Positions 17,931 to 26,915 of a DNA stretch of 46,246 bases are shown here, piece by piece. The DNA is from an uncultured Oscillospiraceae bacterium (lineage in GTDB: Bacteria; Bacillota; Clostridia; Oscillospirales; Oscillospiraceae): assembly GCA_947624395.1 (NCBI GenBank), contig CANQKA010000007.1, positions 1-46,246 on the forward strand. The letters are read 5' to 3'. The position numbers and the translations under genes were made by a program. Each line of letters starts with the position of its first letter. Within the stretch, counting starts at the first letter, position 1. Under the pieces are notes generated by a model. It saw only the letters and a list, made by a program, of their open reading frames with translations. It was not told where the DNA came from and ran no database searches.

Positions 17931-19964
17931 CTAGGCATGGTCCTTCAGTAAATAGACGGACACGCTGCCCACCTGGGCTTTCAGTTCATATTTTTCCGGC
18001 AGGACCTGGGCAAACAGCGCCTCGATATCCCGCTGCTTTAACGGCTCTCCATGCCGGTATACGTTCTCATGGGCCTCAAGGACCCCGTCGATCTGCTCCC
18101 AAATGACCACGTCCGGTAAATTTTCCGCCAGCAGGTCCCTCTCCTGCTCCACATAGACGTCCGATACCACATCGTAAAACAGCACCGGCACGAACGTGTC
18201 CATGTTGTACCGGTCCGTCAGGACGTTGAACAGCTTGATATGGGGGTAGCCCCAGATCACCGCGTCCTCGTTCGTGTTCTCCTCGATGATAGCCGTCACC
18301 GTCTCGTACAGCTCCTTCTGGTCCGCCGAGACCTTGATGCCCTTCATAGCCGGGATATCCACGGAATAAACCTTTTCCTCCCGCGGCGCCATATGGGAGC
18401 CCCACCACTCGTAAGAGCACGCGATCTTCTCGGCCACGCACGCCGTGGCCAGCACGATGCACACCGCGATGGCCCCGCCTTTGAGCGCCCGGGATACGAT
18501 CGGGTGTCTCATCCTGACAGACAGGAGCGCGCAGACCATAAACGGCAGCAGTATTTTCAGCGCCCGGCACGCAAAGCCCTGATCGCCCGCGGCCATCACG
18601 CCGGCATATTCCAGGCAAAAGCCGCCGCATAGCACGAACAGCATGGCCTCGTACCGCGGCTTATCTTCCACATCGGCGCGTCGCCACTTATAAAACCATG
18701 CCGCTATAAGCGCGATAGACGCCAACAGGACAAAGGAGCTCAGGGCGCCGTCTCCCATATGGAAAATGGCGCTCTCAGAGTACAGTTCCTTCGCAAAAAC
18801 GGAGGTGTACAGGTTGATGCCGATCATGGCCATCGTTCCCGCCAGGACGGCCAGCGTTTCCAGCCGGACGATCGTCTCCCGGGACAGTCTCTCCCGATCC
18901 CGGCGAGCGCCGTACAGCGATGCCGCGAACAGGACAAAGCACAGCAGCGCCGACGCCATCGCCGAGCGGTGGTGGGAGACGATGCGCGCAAAGTCCGTGA
19001 TCTGCGGAGCGAACTGACTATAGACGCAAAGCACCAGACCGCACAGCAGCAGCCCGGCGGCCAGTGCGGTCTTTTTTCTGTCTACATCGTTTCTCGCGTC
19101 CTCCAGCGTCACCAGTCCAAACACCAGGAAGACCACGCTCCAGACAGCCGGCTTCCACAGCCGGCTTATGATGGAATAGACCAAAATGTGGAACAGAGTG
19201 CCCTTGCCGTCCACATTGACATAGACCTGCTCAATGAAGGGGACCAGCGCCCCGTTGGCCGCCAGATATATGGCCGTACCGGCCACCGGCAGTAATAACC
19301 CCCCCGCCACGGCCAGACAGTATCCCCAATAGCCCTTGTCCTTTTTCAGGATGCACAGCGCGGTGAGCGCCAGGAAAAACACGATAAAGCAGGCGACAAA
19401 GATCGTCTGCTTGTTCAAAAAGGCGGCGCCCAGCGTCACGCCGGCCAGCCCCATATACGCCAGCTTCTTCCGCTTTGTCTCCGCCATCGCGAAATCCGCC
19501 GCGCAGTAAGACAGCAGCACGGCCACAAGGTCCGTGGTCTGGTTGTAATCCCCGAAGAGATCGTACACGTCGCCCGTGCTGATGATGGCCGCCAGCACGC
19601 AGGCCAAAAAGGCATAGTACTGGTCAAAAAACCGGCGGAGCAGCCGGAAGATAAGCACCCATAGCACCAGCCGCTGGGCCAGATACCAGATCCGGAACGC
19701 CAAAAGCGAGCCGAAAGACAGCTTCCAAAACAGTTCATCGACCCACAGGTTCAGGGGCGGCAGATAGTAATAAAAGTCCCGGTACGGGAACTTCCCGCGG
19801 AACATCAGCTCCGCGTAGTTGACGCCCCAGCCCTCGCTGATGGGATATGTGTTGTTAAAATACAGCAGAGAATAAGCCACCACCGCGGCCATCAGCAGGA
19901 GCGACAACAGCCAGCCCTGCAGCCCGCGCTTTTTGTTTTCCGGCAGCCTCATCTCTCTGCCCAT
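17931..19964 (-). CDS. Large polytopic membrane protein, GT-C-like glycosyltransferase
   Basis: About 680 aa, many TM helices, N-terminal loop 'ISEGWGVNYAELMFRGKFPYRDFYYYLPPLNLWVDELFWKL' typical of ArnT/GT39-like proteins; soluble C-terminal segment. Confidence 0.7.
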   Translation of the reverse strand: MGREMRLPENKKRGLQGWLLSLLLMAAVVAYSLLYFNNTYPISEGWGVNYAELMFRGKFPYRDFYYYLPPLNLWVDELFWKLSFGSLLAFRIWYLAQRLVLWVLIFRLLRRFFDQYYAFLACVLAAIISTGDVYDLFGDYNQTTDLVAVLLSYCAADFAMAETKRKKLAYMGLAGVTLGAAFLNKQTIFVACFIVFFLALTALCILKKDKGYWGYCLAVAGGLLLPVAGTAIYLAANGALVPFIEQVYVNVDGKGTLFHILVYSIISRLWKPAVWSVVFLVFGLVTLEDARNDVDRKKTALAAGLLLCGLVLCVYSQFAPQITDFARIVSHHRSAMASALLCFVLFAASLYGARRDRERLSRETIVRLETLAVLAGTMAMIGINLYTSVFAKELYSESAIFHMGDGALSSFVLLASIALIAAWFYKWRRADVEDKPRYEAMLFVLCGGFCLEYAGVMAAGDQGFACRALKILLPFMVCALLSVRMRHPIVSRALKGGAIAVCIVLATACVAEKIACSYEWWGSHMAPREEKVYSVDIPAMKGIKVSADQKELYETVTAIIEENTNEDAVIWGYPHIKLFNVLTDRYNMDTFVPVLFYDVVSDVYVEQERDLLAENLPDVVIWEQIDGVLEAHENVYRHGEPLKQRDIEALFAQVLPEKYELKAQVGSVSVYLLKDHA

Positions 19965-19985
19965 CGCACACACCTTTTTCTGACT

Positions 19986-20447
19986 TCAATTCTTCCGAAA
20001 TGCCCAAAACTTATTGAGCACAAAGTTCAGCGGGATCGTCACCACCAACGAGCCCAGGCTCGCCGCCCAATAGGGAACGCCCCACCGGCCCAGCAGCAGC
20101 TTCAGCGCCGGGGCCAGCAGCAGACCCGTCACGCCGTAGCTGGCCACCGTTTTCGCGTAGGCCCGCAGATGCTGGGGCATGGTCTTTTTCTCGCCGCCGC
20201 TTTTGAAGACATAGCGGCTGTTCCAATAATACGAGTTGGTCACGCTCACGATGAACGCCAGCGCCGATGTCACGATGACCCGCACGCCCTCGCTCATCGG
20301 CGCGTTGACCAGCAGCACGTAATAGCACAGCATCTCGATGCCGTAGGATATGGCCGTATTGGACACACCCACCAGGCCGAATTTGATGAACTGCACCAGC
20401 GTATTCCACAGGCCGCCGCCGCGCAGGTCCTTCAATTTATCCAACAT
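19986..20447 (-). CDS. GtrA family membrane protein (putative lipid-linked sugar flippase)
   Basis: 'QFIKFGLVGVSNTAISYGIEMLCYYVLL...FIVSVTNSYYWNSRYVFKS...VVTIPLNFVLNKFWAFRK'. Confidence 0.9.
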   Translation of the reverse strand: MLDKLKDLRGGGLWNTLVQFIKFGLVGVSNTAISYGIEMLCYYVLLVNAPMSEGVRVIVTSALAFIVSVTNSYYWNSRYVFKSGGEKKTMPQHLRAYAKTVASYGVTGLLLAPALKLLLGRWGVPYWAASLGSLVVTIPLNFVLNKFWAFRKN

Positions 20448-20480
20448 GAATCTACCGCTCCCGATCGTTATCCCGTCCGC

Positions 20481-21737
20481 TCAGCCGGCGGCTCTCCGGC
20501 CTCTGATCCTCCGGACGATCCGCGCCACCGCGTCGATCTCCAGGCAGACCGCAAGCCCGAGCAGCGCGAAGCTTCCAAACAGGGAATCTACCGACAGATG
20601 ATAATACTGACTCGCGTCCAGGGCCGCCAGCCGCGGAAGCACGCTGGACAGGTCGAACACCCACGGAACAAGCAGGACGGCGAATAAGAATAAATACACG
20701 TAATCGCTCTTTTGCAGTTTTGCTTTTGCGAACATGACCGCGGCCGGGAGCAAAAGAACGGACGAGTACATGTAGCTGAAATCCGGGAAGGCGACGCTGA
20801 AAACGGCGATCGCCAGCACTGTTTTCCATCTCTCTTTACAGACCAGCATGGCGGGCACCAGCAGGACGATGCAGATAAGTGACGAATGTTTCGCCAGCAC
20901 GCCGAACCCGCTCCAGCCCGTATAGGCGTCCAGCATACGGAACGTATTGCTGAAATTCAGCTTTTCTCCGAACCCCATCTTCGAGCCGGTATGCACATCG
21001 TTATGCAGGATATTATTCAGCATGATGCCGATATCCTCGAACCCGCCCCACTTAAAGAAGGGAACAAAAAACAAAAGCGCTCCCCAGATAACGCAGTGGA
21101 CCGCGCCCTTCCAGTCCTTCTCCCGCAGCAGCAGGAGCCCGAAAAGCGCCGGATATATCTTTGTGGCCGCCGCGACCGCCAGGGAGACATAGGCGATCTC
21201 CCGCGCAAACCAGCGCTCGTCCCTGTAAAACGCCAGGAAAATGGCCACGCACGCGACCGTTATCAAAAGCATATTCCCGCGCTCCGCCAAATAGAGAAAT
21301 GGCGCGGATACCAACAGCATCACCGGCAGCGCATAGCTCTTCCCCAGGGATATCAGCCCGCACAGCAAAATGAGCGTGCCCGCCAGGGTAAAGTACAACA
21401 GCAGCATTTTCCCGTTTTGTGACTGGGCTATCGTAACAGAGTCCGTCTTCATGAGCTTGACCGGGAGACAGTGCTTCACTGCTGTATAGAATACGTATGA
21501 CAGCGCCGGATAAATGACGCCTCTGTCCCGATAGGGGTTTTCCTGCTGAACGTCGCATATGCTGTTGAAAAAGTCCATGAAAGTATCGTCATTCACCTGA
21601 AACAGGACATTGGAGCTGCTTGCTCCACGGGTCATGATCATGCTGGCGCCCATGCCCAAAAAGCCGATGACCAGCACGATCACCAGCAAAGCCGCCTTGT
21701 TGCGGCATATGCCCGCTATCTTTCCCTTCATGGACAA
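20481..21737 (-). CDS. Polytopic membrane protein, DUF2029/GT87-like glycosyltransferase
   Basis: 418 aa multi-TM; 'YRDRGVIYPALSYVFYTAVKHCLP', 'SLAVAAATKIYPALFGLLLLREKDWKGA' ('KxYP' motif). Confidence 0.7.
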   Translation of the reverse strand: MSMKGKIAGICRNKAALLVIVLVIGFLGMGASMIMTRGASSSNVLFQVNDDTFMDFFNSICDVQQENPYRDRGVIYPALSYVFYTAVKHCLPVKLMKTDSVTIAQSQNGKMLLLYFTLAGTLILLCGLISLGKSYALPVMLLVSAPFLYLAERGNMLLITVACVAIFLAFYRDERWFAREIAYVSLAVAAATKIYPALFGLLLLREKDWKGAVHCVIWGALLFFVPFFKWGGFEDIGIMLNNILHNDVHTGSKMGFGEKLNFSNTFRMLDAYTGWSGFGVLAKHSSLICIVLLVPAMLVCKERWKTVLAIAVFSVAFPDFSYMYSSVLLLPAAVMFAKAKLQKSDYVYLFLFAVLLVPWVFDLSSVLPRLAALDASQYYHLSVDSLFGSFALLGLAVCLEIDAVARIVRRIRGRRAAG

Positions 21738-21741
21738 CCCC

Positions 21742-23088
21742 TCATCCCCTGACGGCCTTCTCGATGGCGGCCGCCATATAGTCGATCATCTCGTCGGTCA
21801 TGCCGGGGTACACGCCCACCCAGAAAGTGTTGGCCACGATGAAGTCCGTGCCGGAAAGCTCTCCCGCCACCCGATACGCGCCCGTGCCCCGCAGCTCGTC
21901 AAAGCAGGGCTGGCGGACGATGTTGCCGGAAAACAGCAGCCTGGTCTGCACATGGCCGGCCTCGATCTTCCGGATGACCTCGCTCCTGTCCAGGCCGCAC
22001 TCCGGCCGCAGGGACAGCAGGAACCCGAACCAGCTGGGACGGCTGTTCGCCGCCGGCTCCGGCAATATGAGCTTGTCCGCCGCAGGACTGGCCGCCAGCG
22101 CGTCATGCAGCCGCTGCCAGTTGTGTCGCCGCCGCTCGATAAACGACGGGAACTTTTTCAGCTGCTCGCACCCGATGGCCGCCTGCATATCCGTCACCTT
22201 CAGGTTATACCCCAAATGGCTGTACACATACTTGTGGTCATAGCCCGCGGGCAGCTCGCCGTGCTGGCCGTCGAACCGGTGGCCACAGAAATTGTCGTGG
22301 CCGGAGGGGCACACGCAGTCCCGGCCCCAGTCCCGATAGGACAATATGAGCTTGCTCAGCAGCGGGTCGTTGGTGTACACGCACCCGCCCTCGCCCATGG
22401 TCAGATGGTGAGGCGGATAGAAGCTGCTGGTGCCGATGTCGCCCCATGCGCCGGTATAGCGGGTCTCGCCGCCGATGGTGTACTGAGAGCCCAGCGCGTC
22501 GCAGTTGTCCTCCACCAGCCACAGCTCATGCGCGTCGCAGAACGCCTTCACCGCCGCCAGGTCGAAGGGATTGCCCAGAGTATGGGCCACCATGACCGCC
22601 TTAGTTCTATCGCTCAGGGCGGCCTCCAGCTTTGTCACATCGATGTTATACTGAGGCACCGTCACGTCCACGAACACAGGCACCGCGCCGTATTGCAGCA
22701 CCGGCGCGACAGTCGTGGGAAAGCCGCAGGCCACGGTGATGACCTCGTCGCCCTTTTTGATCTGCCGCTGGCCCAGCTCCGGAGCCGTCAGGGCGGAAAA
22801 GGCGATGAGATTGGCGGAAGAGCCGCTGTTGACCAGATGGGCGTGCTTTACGCCGATCCACTGGGCGAACTCCCGCTCGAACTGCTCCGCGAACCGGCCA
22901 GTTGTCAGCCAGAAATCCAGCGTCGCGTCCGTCAGGGCGCACATCTCTTTTTCGTCGAATACCCGTCCGGCATAGTTGATCCTGTCGCCGGGTGCAAAGG
23001 GCTTCGGCTGCTTGAAGTCGTGGTAATATTCCGCCACCAGCGCCTTGATCTGTTCCCGCGCCTCGGCCTCCGTTTTCCAGGGTCCCAT
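21742..23088 (-). CDS. rfbH: CDP-4-dehydro-6-deoxyglucose 3-dehydratase (E1, RfbH/DdhC/AscC type)
   Basis: PLP-type fold with His in place of the usual Lys ('SFYPPHHLTMGEGGC'); C-x1-C-x7-C motif 'DCVCPSGHDNFC' plus upstream Cys in 'EDNCDALGS' as in [2Fe-2S] E1 enzymes. Confidence 0.93.
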   Translation of the reverse strand: MGPWKTEAEAREQIKALVAEYYHDFKQPKPFAPGDRINYAGRVFDEKEMCALTDATLDFWLTTGRFAEQFEREFAQWIGVKHAHLVNSGSSANLIAFSALTAPELGQRQIKKGDEVITVACGFPTTVAPVLQYGAVPVFVDVTVPQYNIDVTKLEAALSDRTKAVMVAHTLGNPFDLAAVKAFCDAHELWLVEDNCDALGSQYTIGGETRYTGAWGDIGTSSFYPPHHLTMGEGGCVYTNDPLLSKLILSYRDWGRDCVCPSGHDNFCGHRFDGQHGELPAGYDHKYVYSHLGYNLKVTDMQAAIGCEQLKKFPSFIERRRHNWQRLHDALAASPAADKLILPEPAANSRPSWFGFLLSLRPECGLDRSEVIRKIEAGHVQTRLLFSGNIVRQPCFDELRGTGAYRVAGELSGTDFIVANTFWVGVYPGMTDEMIDYMAAAIEKAVRG

Positions 23089-23092
23089 ATCG

Positions 23093-24145
23093 TTATCCCT
23101 CCAGATATTCTCTGATCTGCCGGTCCATCTCCCCGGCCACGTCGCCCCCGGCCAGCCAGGTCCGGGTCCACGCCACGGTCTTTTCCACCGCCTGGTCGAT
23201 ATGCCACCGGGGATGCCAGCCGAACACGCTCTTGACCTTTGCGCAGTCCAGCTTCAAAAAGTTCGCCTCATGGGGCGCGCCCGGCTCCGCCTTATCTTCC
23301 CAGGCAAAGCCCTCGCCCCATTTTTCCGCGAACAGCTCCACCAGCCGGCCCGTGTCCACGCAGTCGCACTCGTCCGGGCCCACATTGTACCACCCGGCCA
23401 GGCTCTTGTCGTCCATCTGTTTGGCGGCGATCATCAGGTAGGCCATCACCGGCTCCAGCACGTGCTGGTAAGGCCGGGTAGAATGGGGGTTGCGCACCGC
23501 CAGAGGCTTTCCCGCCATCACCGAGCGCACGCAGTCCGGTATGATACGGTCGTGGGCAAAGTCCCCGCCGCCGATCACGTTGCCCGCCCGGGCCGTGGAC
23601 ACCGCGATGTCCCGGCCGGCCAAAAGGCTGCAACAATAACTGTGGGTCACGAGCTCCGAGCAGCTTTTGCTGTTGGAATAGGGATCGTACCCATCCAACG
23701 GCTCATTCTCCCGGTAGCCCCAGACCCACTCGTTGTTCCGATATACCTTGTCCGTGGTCACGTTGACCACGCTCTTCACGCACGGATTCAGACGCACGCA
23801 TTCCAGCACGTTCACCGTGCCCATCACGTTCGTCTCATACGTATACACCGGGTCGGCATAGCTGTCCCGGACGATCGGCTGCGCCGCCATATGGATGACG
23901 ACCTCCGGCTGCGTGTCGGCGAAGACCTGCTTCAAATGCTCCAGGTCCCGCACGTCGCCCGTCACGTGGTCGAGCTTTCCCCGCAGGCCGGCCAGGTCAA
24001 ACAGGCTGACCTCTTTTTCCGAGCCACGGGAATAGCCCGTGAGCTGCGCGCCGGCGCCCACGAGTATTTGACTCATCCATGACCCCTTGAATCCGGTATG
24101 GCCGGTGAGCAGCACCCGCCTGTCTCGATAAAACGAGAGGTCCAT
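23093..24145 (-). CDS. rfbG: CDP-glucose 4,6-dehydratase
   Basis: 'RVLLTGHTGFKGSWMSQILVGAGAQLTGYS', 'YSNSKSCSELVTHSY', 'RAGNVIGGGDFAHDRIIPD'. Confidence 0.95.
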   Translation of the reverse strand: MDLSFYRDRRVLLTGHTGFKGSWMSQILVGAGAQLTGYSRGSEKEVSLFDLAGLRGKLDHVTGDVRDLEHLKQVFADTQPEVVIHMAAQPIVRDSYADPVYTYETNVMGTVNVLECVRLNPCVKSVVNVTTDKVYRNNEWVWGYRENEPLDGYDPYSNSKSCSELVTHSYCCSLLAGRDIAVSTARAGNVIGGGDFAHDRIIPDCVRSVMAGKPLAVRNPHSTRPYQHVLEPVMAYLMIAAKQMDDKSLAGWYNVGPDECDCVDTGRLVELFAEKWGEGFAWEDKAEPGAPHEANFLKLDCAKVKSVFGWHPRWHIDQAVEKTVAWTRTWLAGGDVAGEMDRQIREYLEG

Positions 24146-24163
24146 AAAGCTTACCCCCCCGGC

Positions 24164-24943
24164 TCAGTCTCTCCATTTCTTCCACGGCGCGATGCCCTGC
24201 GCCAACAGCTCGTCCAGGATATCCCGCTCGTGCTTGGTATCCATGCACTGCCAGTACCCGTTGTGCCTGTAGCTCATCAATTGTCCCTCGGCGGCAAGCC
24301 GCTCCATGGGACCCTGTTCAAACACCGTGTCGTCCCCGTCCAGATAATCGAAGATCTCCGGCTGAAGGACCATATAACCGGCGTTGATGGTGGTACCGTC
24401 CGCCCGCCGCTTTTCCCGGAAGGCCCGGACCGTATTATTTTCCAGCACCAGCACGCCTTTTTCCTGCGCCAGCGTCACGGCCGTCAGCGTCGCCAGCTTG
24501 CCGTGGTTTTTGTGGAACTCCACCAGCTTGGCGATGTCCACGTCGCACACGCCGTCGCCGTAGGTCATCATGAACGGCTCGTTGCCGATGTACGGCTGTA
24601 TCCGCTTGATACGGCCGCCCGTCATGGTGTGTATGCCCGTGTCCACGATGGTGACCACCCATGGCTCGCTGTGCTGGTAGTGGATCATGGGCTGGTTGAT
24701 GCCGCTGCGGAAATCAAAAGTGATGTCATTCTTGCGCAGGTTGTAGTTGGCGAACCAGTTTTTGATGATGTCCTGCTTATAGCCCGCGCAGATCACGAAC
24801 TCGTTGAACCCGTAATAGGAGTACTCCTTCATGATGTGCCATAAGATCGGCATGCCGCCGATCTCGATCATGGGCTTGGGCTTGAACTGGCTCTCCTCGC
24901 TGAAACGCGTTCCCAGGCCGCCCGCCAGAATGACCACTTTCAT
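24164..24943 (-). CDS. rfbF: Glucose-1-phosphate cytidylyltransferase
   Basis: 'MKVVILAGGLGTRFSEESQFKPKPMIEIGGMPILWHIMKEYSYYGFNEFVICAGYK'. Confidence 0.97.
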   Translation of the reverse strand: MKVVILAGGLGTRFSEESQFKPKPMIEIGGMPILWHIMKEYSYYGFNEFVICAGYKQDIIKNWFANYNLRKNDITFDFRSGINQPMIHYQHSEPWVVTIVDTGIHTMTGGRIKRIQPYIGNEPFMMTYGDGVCDVDIAKLVEFHKNHGKLATLTAVTLAQEKGVLVLENNTVRAFREKRRADGTTINAGYMVLQPEIFDYLDGDDTVFEQGPMERLAAEGQLMSYRHNGYWQCMDTKHERDILDELLAQGIAPWKKWRD

Positions 24944-25087
24944 AACCAGACATTGTCCTCGTTTCTATATTTCTCTTCCGTCTACGGCCAAACGATCCCC
25001 CATTGCCGCAAAAAATACGACCTGCCGATCGTCGGGGAAAAGGGCCCTCAAATCGTCGGAAAAACAGATATTCTGCACTGACGATAC

Positions 25088-25116
25088 ATATTAACACAAT
25101 TAAGAACCGATTGCAA
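25088..25116 (-). promoter_or_regulatory. Putative sigma-A promoter for the rfbFGH...GT2 operon
   Basis: Minus strand TTGCAA (25116-25111), 17-bp spacer, TAATAT (25093-25088), in an AT-rich intergenic region. Confidence 0.65.
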
Positions 25117-25143
25117 CCCTAATTGTTCCACCTGGGGCGGACA

Positions 25144-26259
25144 TCATAGAGCGCGCTCCGCGGCATGGAGCGCCGCGGCGACCACCTGGTCCATGTCGTA
25201 ATACTTATATTGTCCCAGCCGTCCGCCGAACAGCACCTTTTCCTCCCCATCCGCCAAGGCTTTGTACCTGGCATACAGGGCGTTGTTGGCCTGGTCGTTC
25301 ACCGGATAATAGGGCTCGTCACCGGGCCTCCACTCGGCGCTGTACTCCCGGCTGATGACCGTTTTGGGCAGGTCCCGGCCCGCCTCGTCCTTCCCGAACT
25401 GGAACCACTTGTGCTCGATGATACGGGTCCAGGGCGTGTCGCTGTCCGTGTAATTCACGGCCGCATTTCCCTGGAAATTGGGCGTGTCCAGCACCTCGGT
25501 CTCAAAGCGCACGGACCGGTAAGAAAGCGCCCCCAGCCGGTAGCCGAAATAGGCGTCGATGGGCCCGGTGTACACCACCCGGTCTGCCAGCGCGTCCAGC
25601 TCCGCCTTATGGGCCAGATAGTCCGTATCCAACCGTACCTCCACCCCGTCCAGCATGCGCTCCACCATGGCCGTATAGCCGCCGATGGGCACGCCCTGCC
25701 AGCGGGCGTCGAAATAGTTGTTGTCGAATGTCAGCCGCACAGGCAGCCGCTTGATGATGAACGCCGGCAGCTCGCGGCAGGACCGGCCCCACTGCTTTTC
25801 CGTGTAGCCCTTGACCAGCTTCTCGTAGATATCCCGCCCCACCAGAGCGATGGCCTGTTCCTCCAGGTTTTTTGGCTCCGTGATACCCGCCTCCCGGCGC
25901 TGCCTGTCGATCTCGGCGGCGGCCTCGGCGGGCGTAGTCACGCCCCACATGCGGTTGAACGTGTACATGTTGAAAGGCAGGGAATAGAGCTCGCCTTTAT
26001 AATTCGCCACGGGGGAATTGGTGAAGCGGTTGAACGCGGCGAACCGGTTCAGATAGGTCCAGACCTGCTCATCGTTGGTGTGAAAAATATGCGCGCCGTA
26101 CACGTGTACATCCACGCCCTCTATCCGCCGGGTGTAGACGTTGCCGGCCACGTGGGACCGCCTGTCCACCACCAGCGCACGTCCGCCCCTGTCGGCCACC
26201 TGGCGGGCGAAGACCGCGCCATATAACCCGGCGCCGGCGATCAGATAATCGTATTTCAC
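25144..26259 (-). CDS. glf: UDP-galactopyranose mutase
   Basis: 'YDYLIAGAGLYGAVFARQVADRGGRALVVDRRSHVAGNVYT', 'GAHIFHTNDEQVWTYLNRF', 'KQWGRSCRELPAFIIKRLPVRLTFDNNYF'. Confidence 0.96.
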   Translation of the reverse strand: MKYDYLIAGAGLYGAVFARQVADRGGRALVVDRRSHVAGNVYTRRIEGVDVHVYGAHIFHTNDEQVWTYLNRFAAFNRFTNSPVANYKGELYSLPFNMYTFNRMWGVTTPAEAAAEIDRQRREAGITEPKNLEEQAIALVGRDIYEKLVKGYTEKQWGRSCRELPAFIIKRLPVRLTFDNNYFDARWQGVPIGGYTAMVERMLDGVEVRLDTDYLAHKAELDALADRVVYTGPIDAYFGYRLGALSYRSVRFETEVLDTPNFQGNAAVNYTDSDTPWTRIIEHKWFQFGKDEAGRDLPKTVISREYSAEWRPGDEPYYPVNDQANNALYARYKALADGEEKVLFGGRLGQYKYYDMDQVVAAALHAAERAL

Positions 26260-26273
26260 ATCCGCGCTCCCAT

Positions 26274-26915
26274 CTACTTCGCCTCTGTCTGCACGTCGCT
26301 GCGGGCCAGGACCTTCCAGACGGTCATCCAGAATATCTTCCAGTCCAGCGCAAAGCCGATATTTTCCAGATATTCCCTGTCCAACGCTGCCTTTTCCGGG
26401 CCGGACAACCTGTCCCGGCCGTTGACCTGGGCCCAGCCGGTGAGCCCTGGCCGCAGGCGGTAAACGCCGCTGGCCTCGCGCAGCGCGTGGATCTCCCGCT
26501 CCTGGGGTATCAGCGGCCGAGGCCCGATCAGGGACATTTTTCCCGTCAGCACTAGATAGAGCTGGGGAAGCTCATCCAAACTGGTGCTGCGCAGGAACCG
26601 GCCAAAGCCCGTGGTATGCGCACGGCTGTCCGGCATGTCCGCCGATGCCACGTATTGGGACGTATCGGCCCCCATGGTGCGGAACTTGATGAGCTGGAAA
26701 GGCCGTCCGCCCTGGCCGATACGCTGGTGCCGGAACAGCACGGGCTCGTGGGGGGACGTGAGCTTCAGCCCCAGGGCGATGGCCCCCATGGGCAGGGCCA
26801 GCAGCACTGCCAGCAGCGCGGCCAGCACCCGGTCCAGCGCGTATTTCACGGCCAGATACCGCTCCTGTCCGGCGGACAGCGCGTACGTCTTTTCCTCCCC
26901 GCAGGCCATCATCAC
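26274..26915 (-). CDS. Undecaprenyl-phosphate sugar-1-phosphate transferase (bacterial sugar transferase family)
   Basis: 'KLTSPHEPVLFRHQRIGQGGRPFQLIKFRTM...STSLDELPQLYLVLTGKMSLIGPRPLIP...RPGLTGWAQVNGRD'. Confidence 0.95.
   Translation of the reverse strand: MMMACGEEKTYALSAGQERYLAVKYALDRVLAALLAVLLALPMGAIALGLKLTSPHEPVLFRHQRIGQGGRPFQLIKFRTMGADTSQYVASADMPDSRAHTTGFGRFLRSTSLDELPQLYLVLTGKMSLIGPRPLIPQEREIHALREASGVYRLRPGLTGWAQVNGRDRLSGPEKAALDREYLENIGFALDWKIFWMTVWKVLARSDVQTEAK

Noticed and set aside
14735-17951. 547- and 541-aa plus-strand ORFs opposite the ThDP enzyme and aldolase
   Set aside because: Antisense shadows of genes with strong catalytic motifs on the minus strand.
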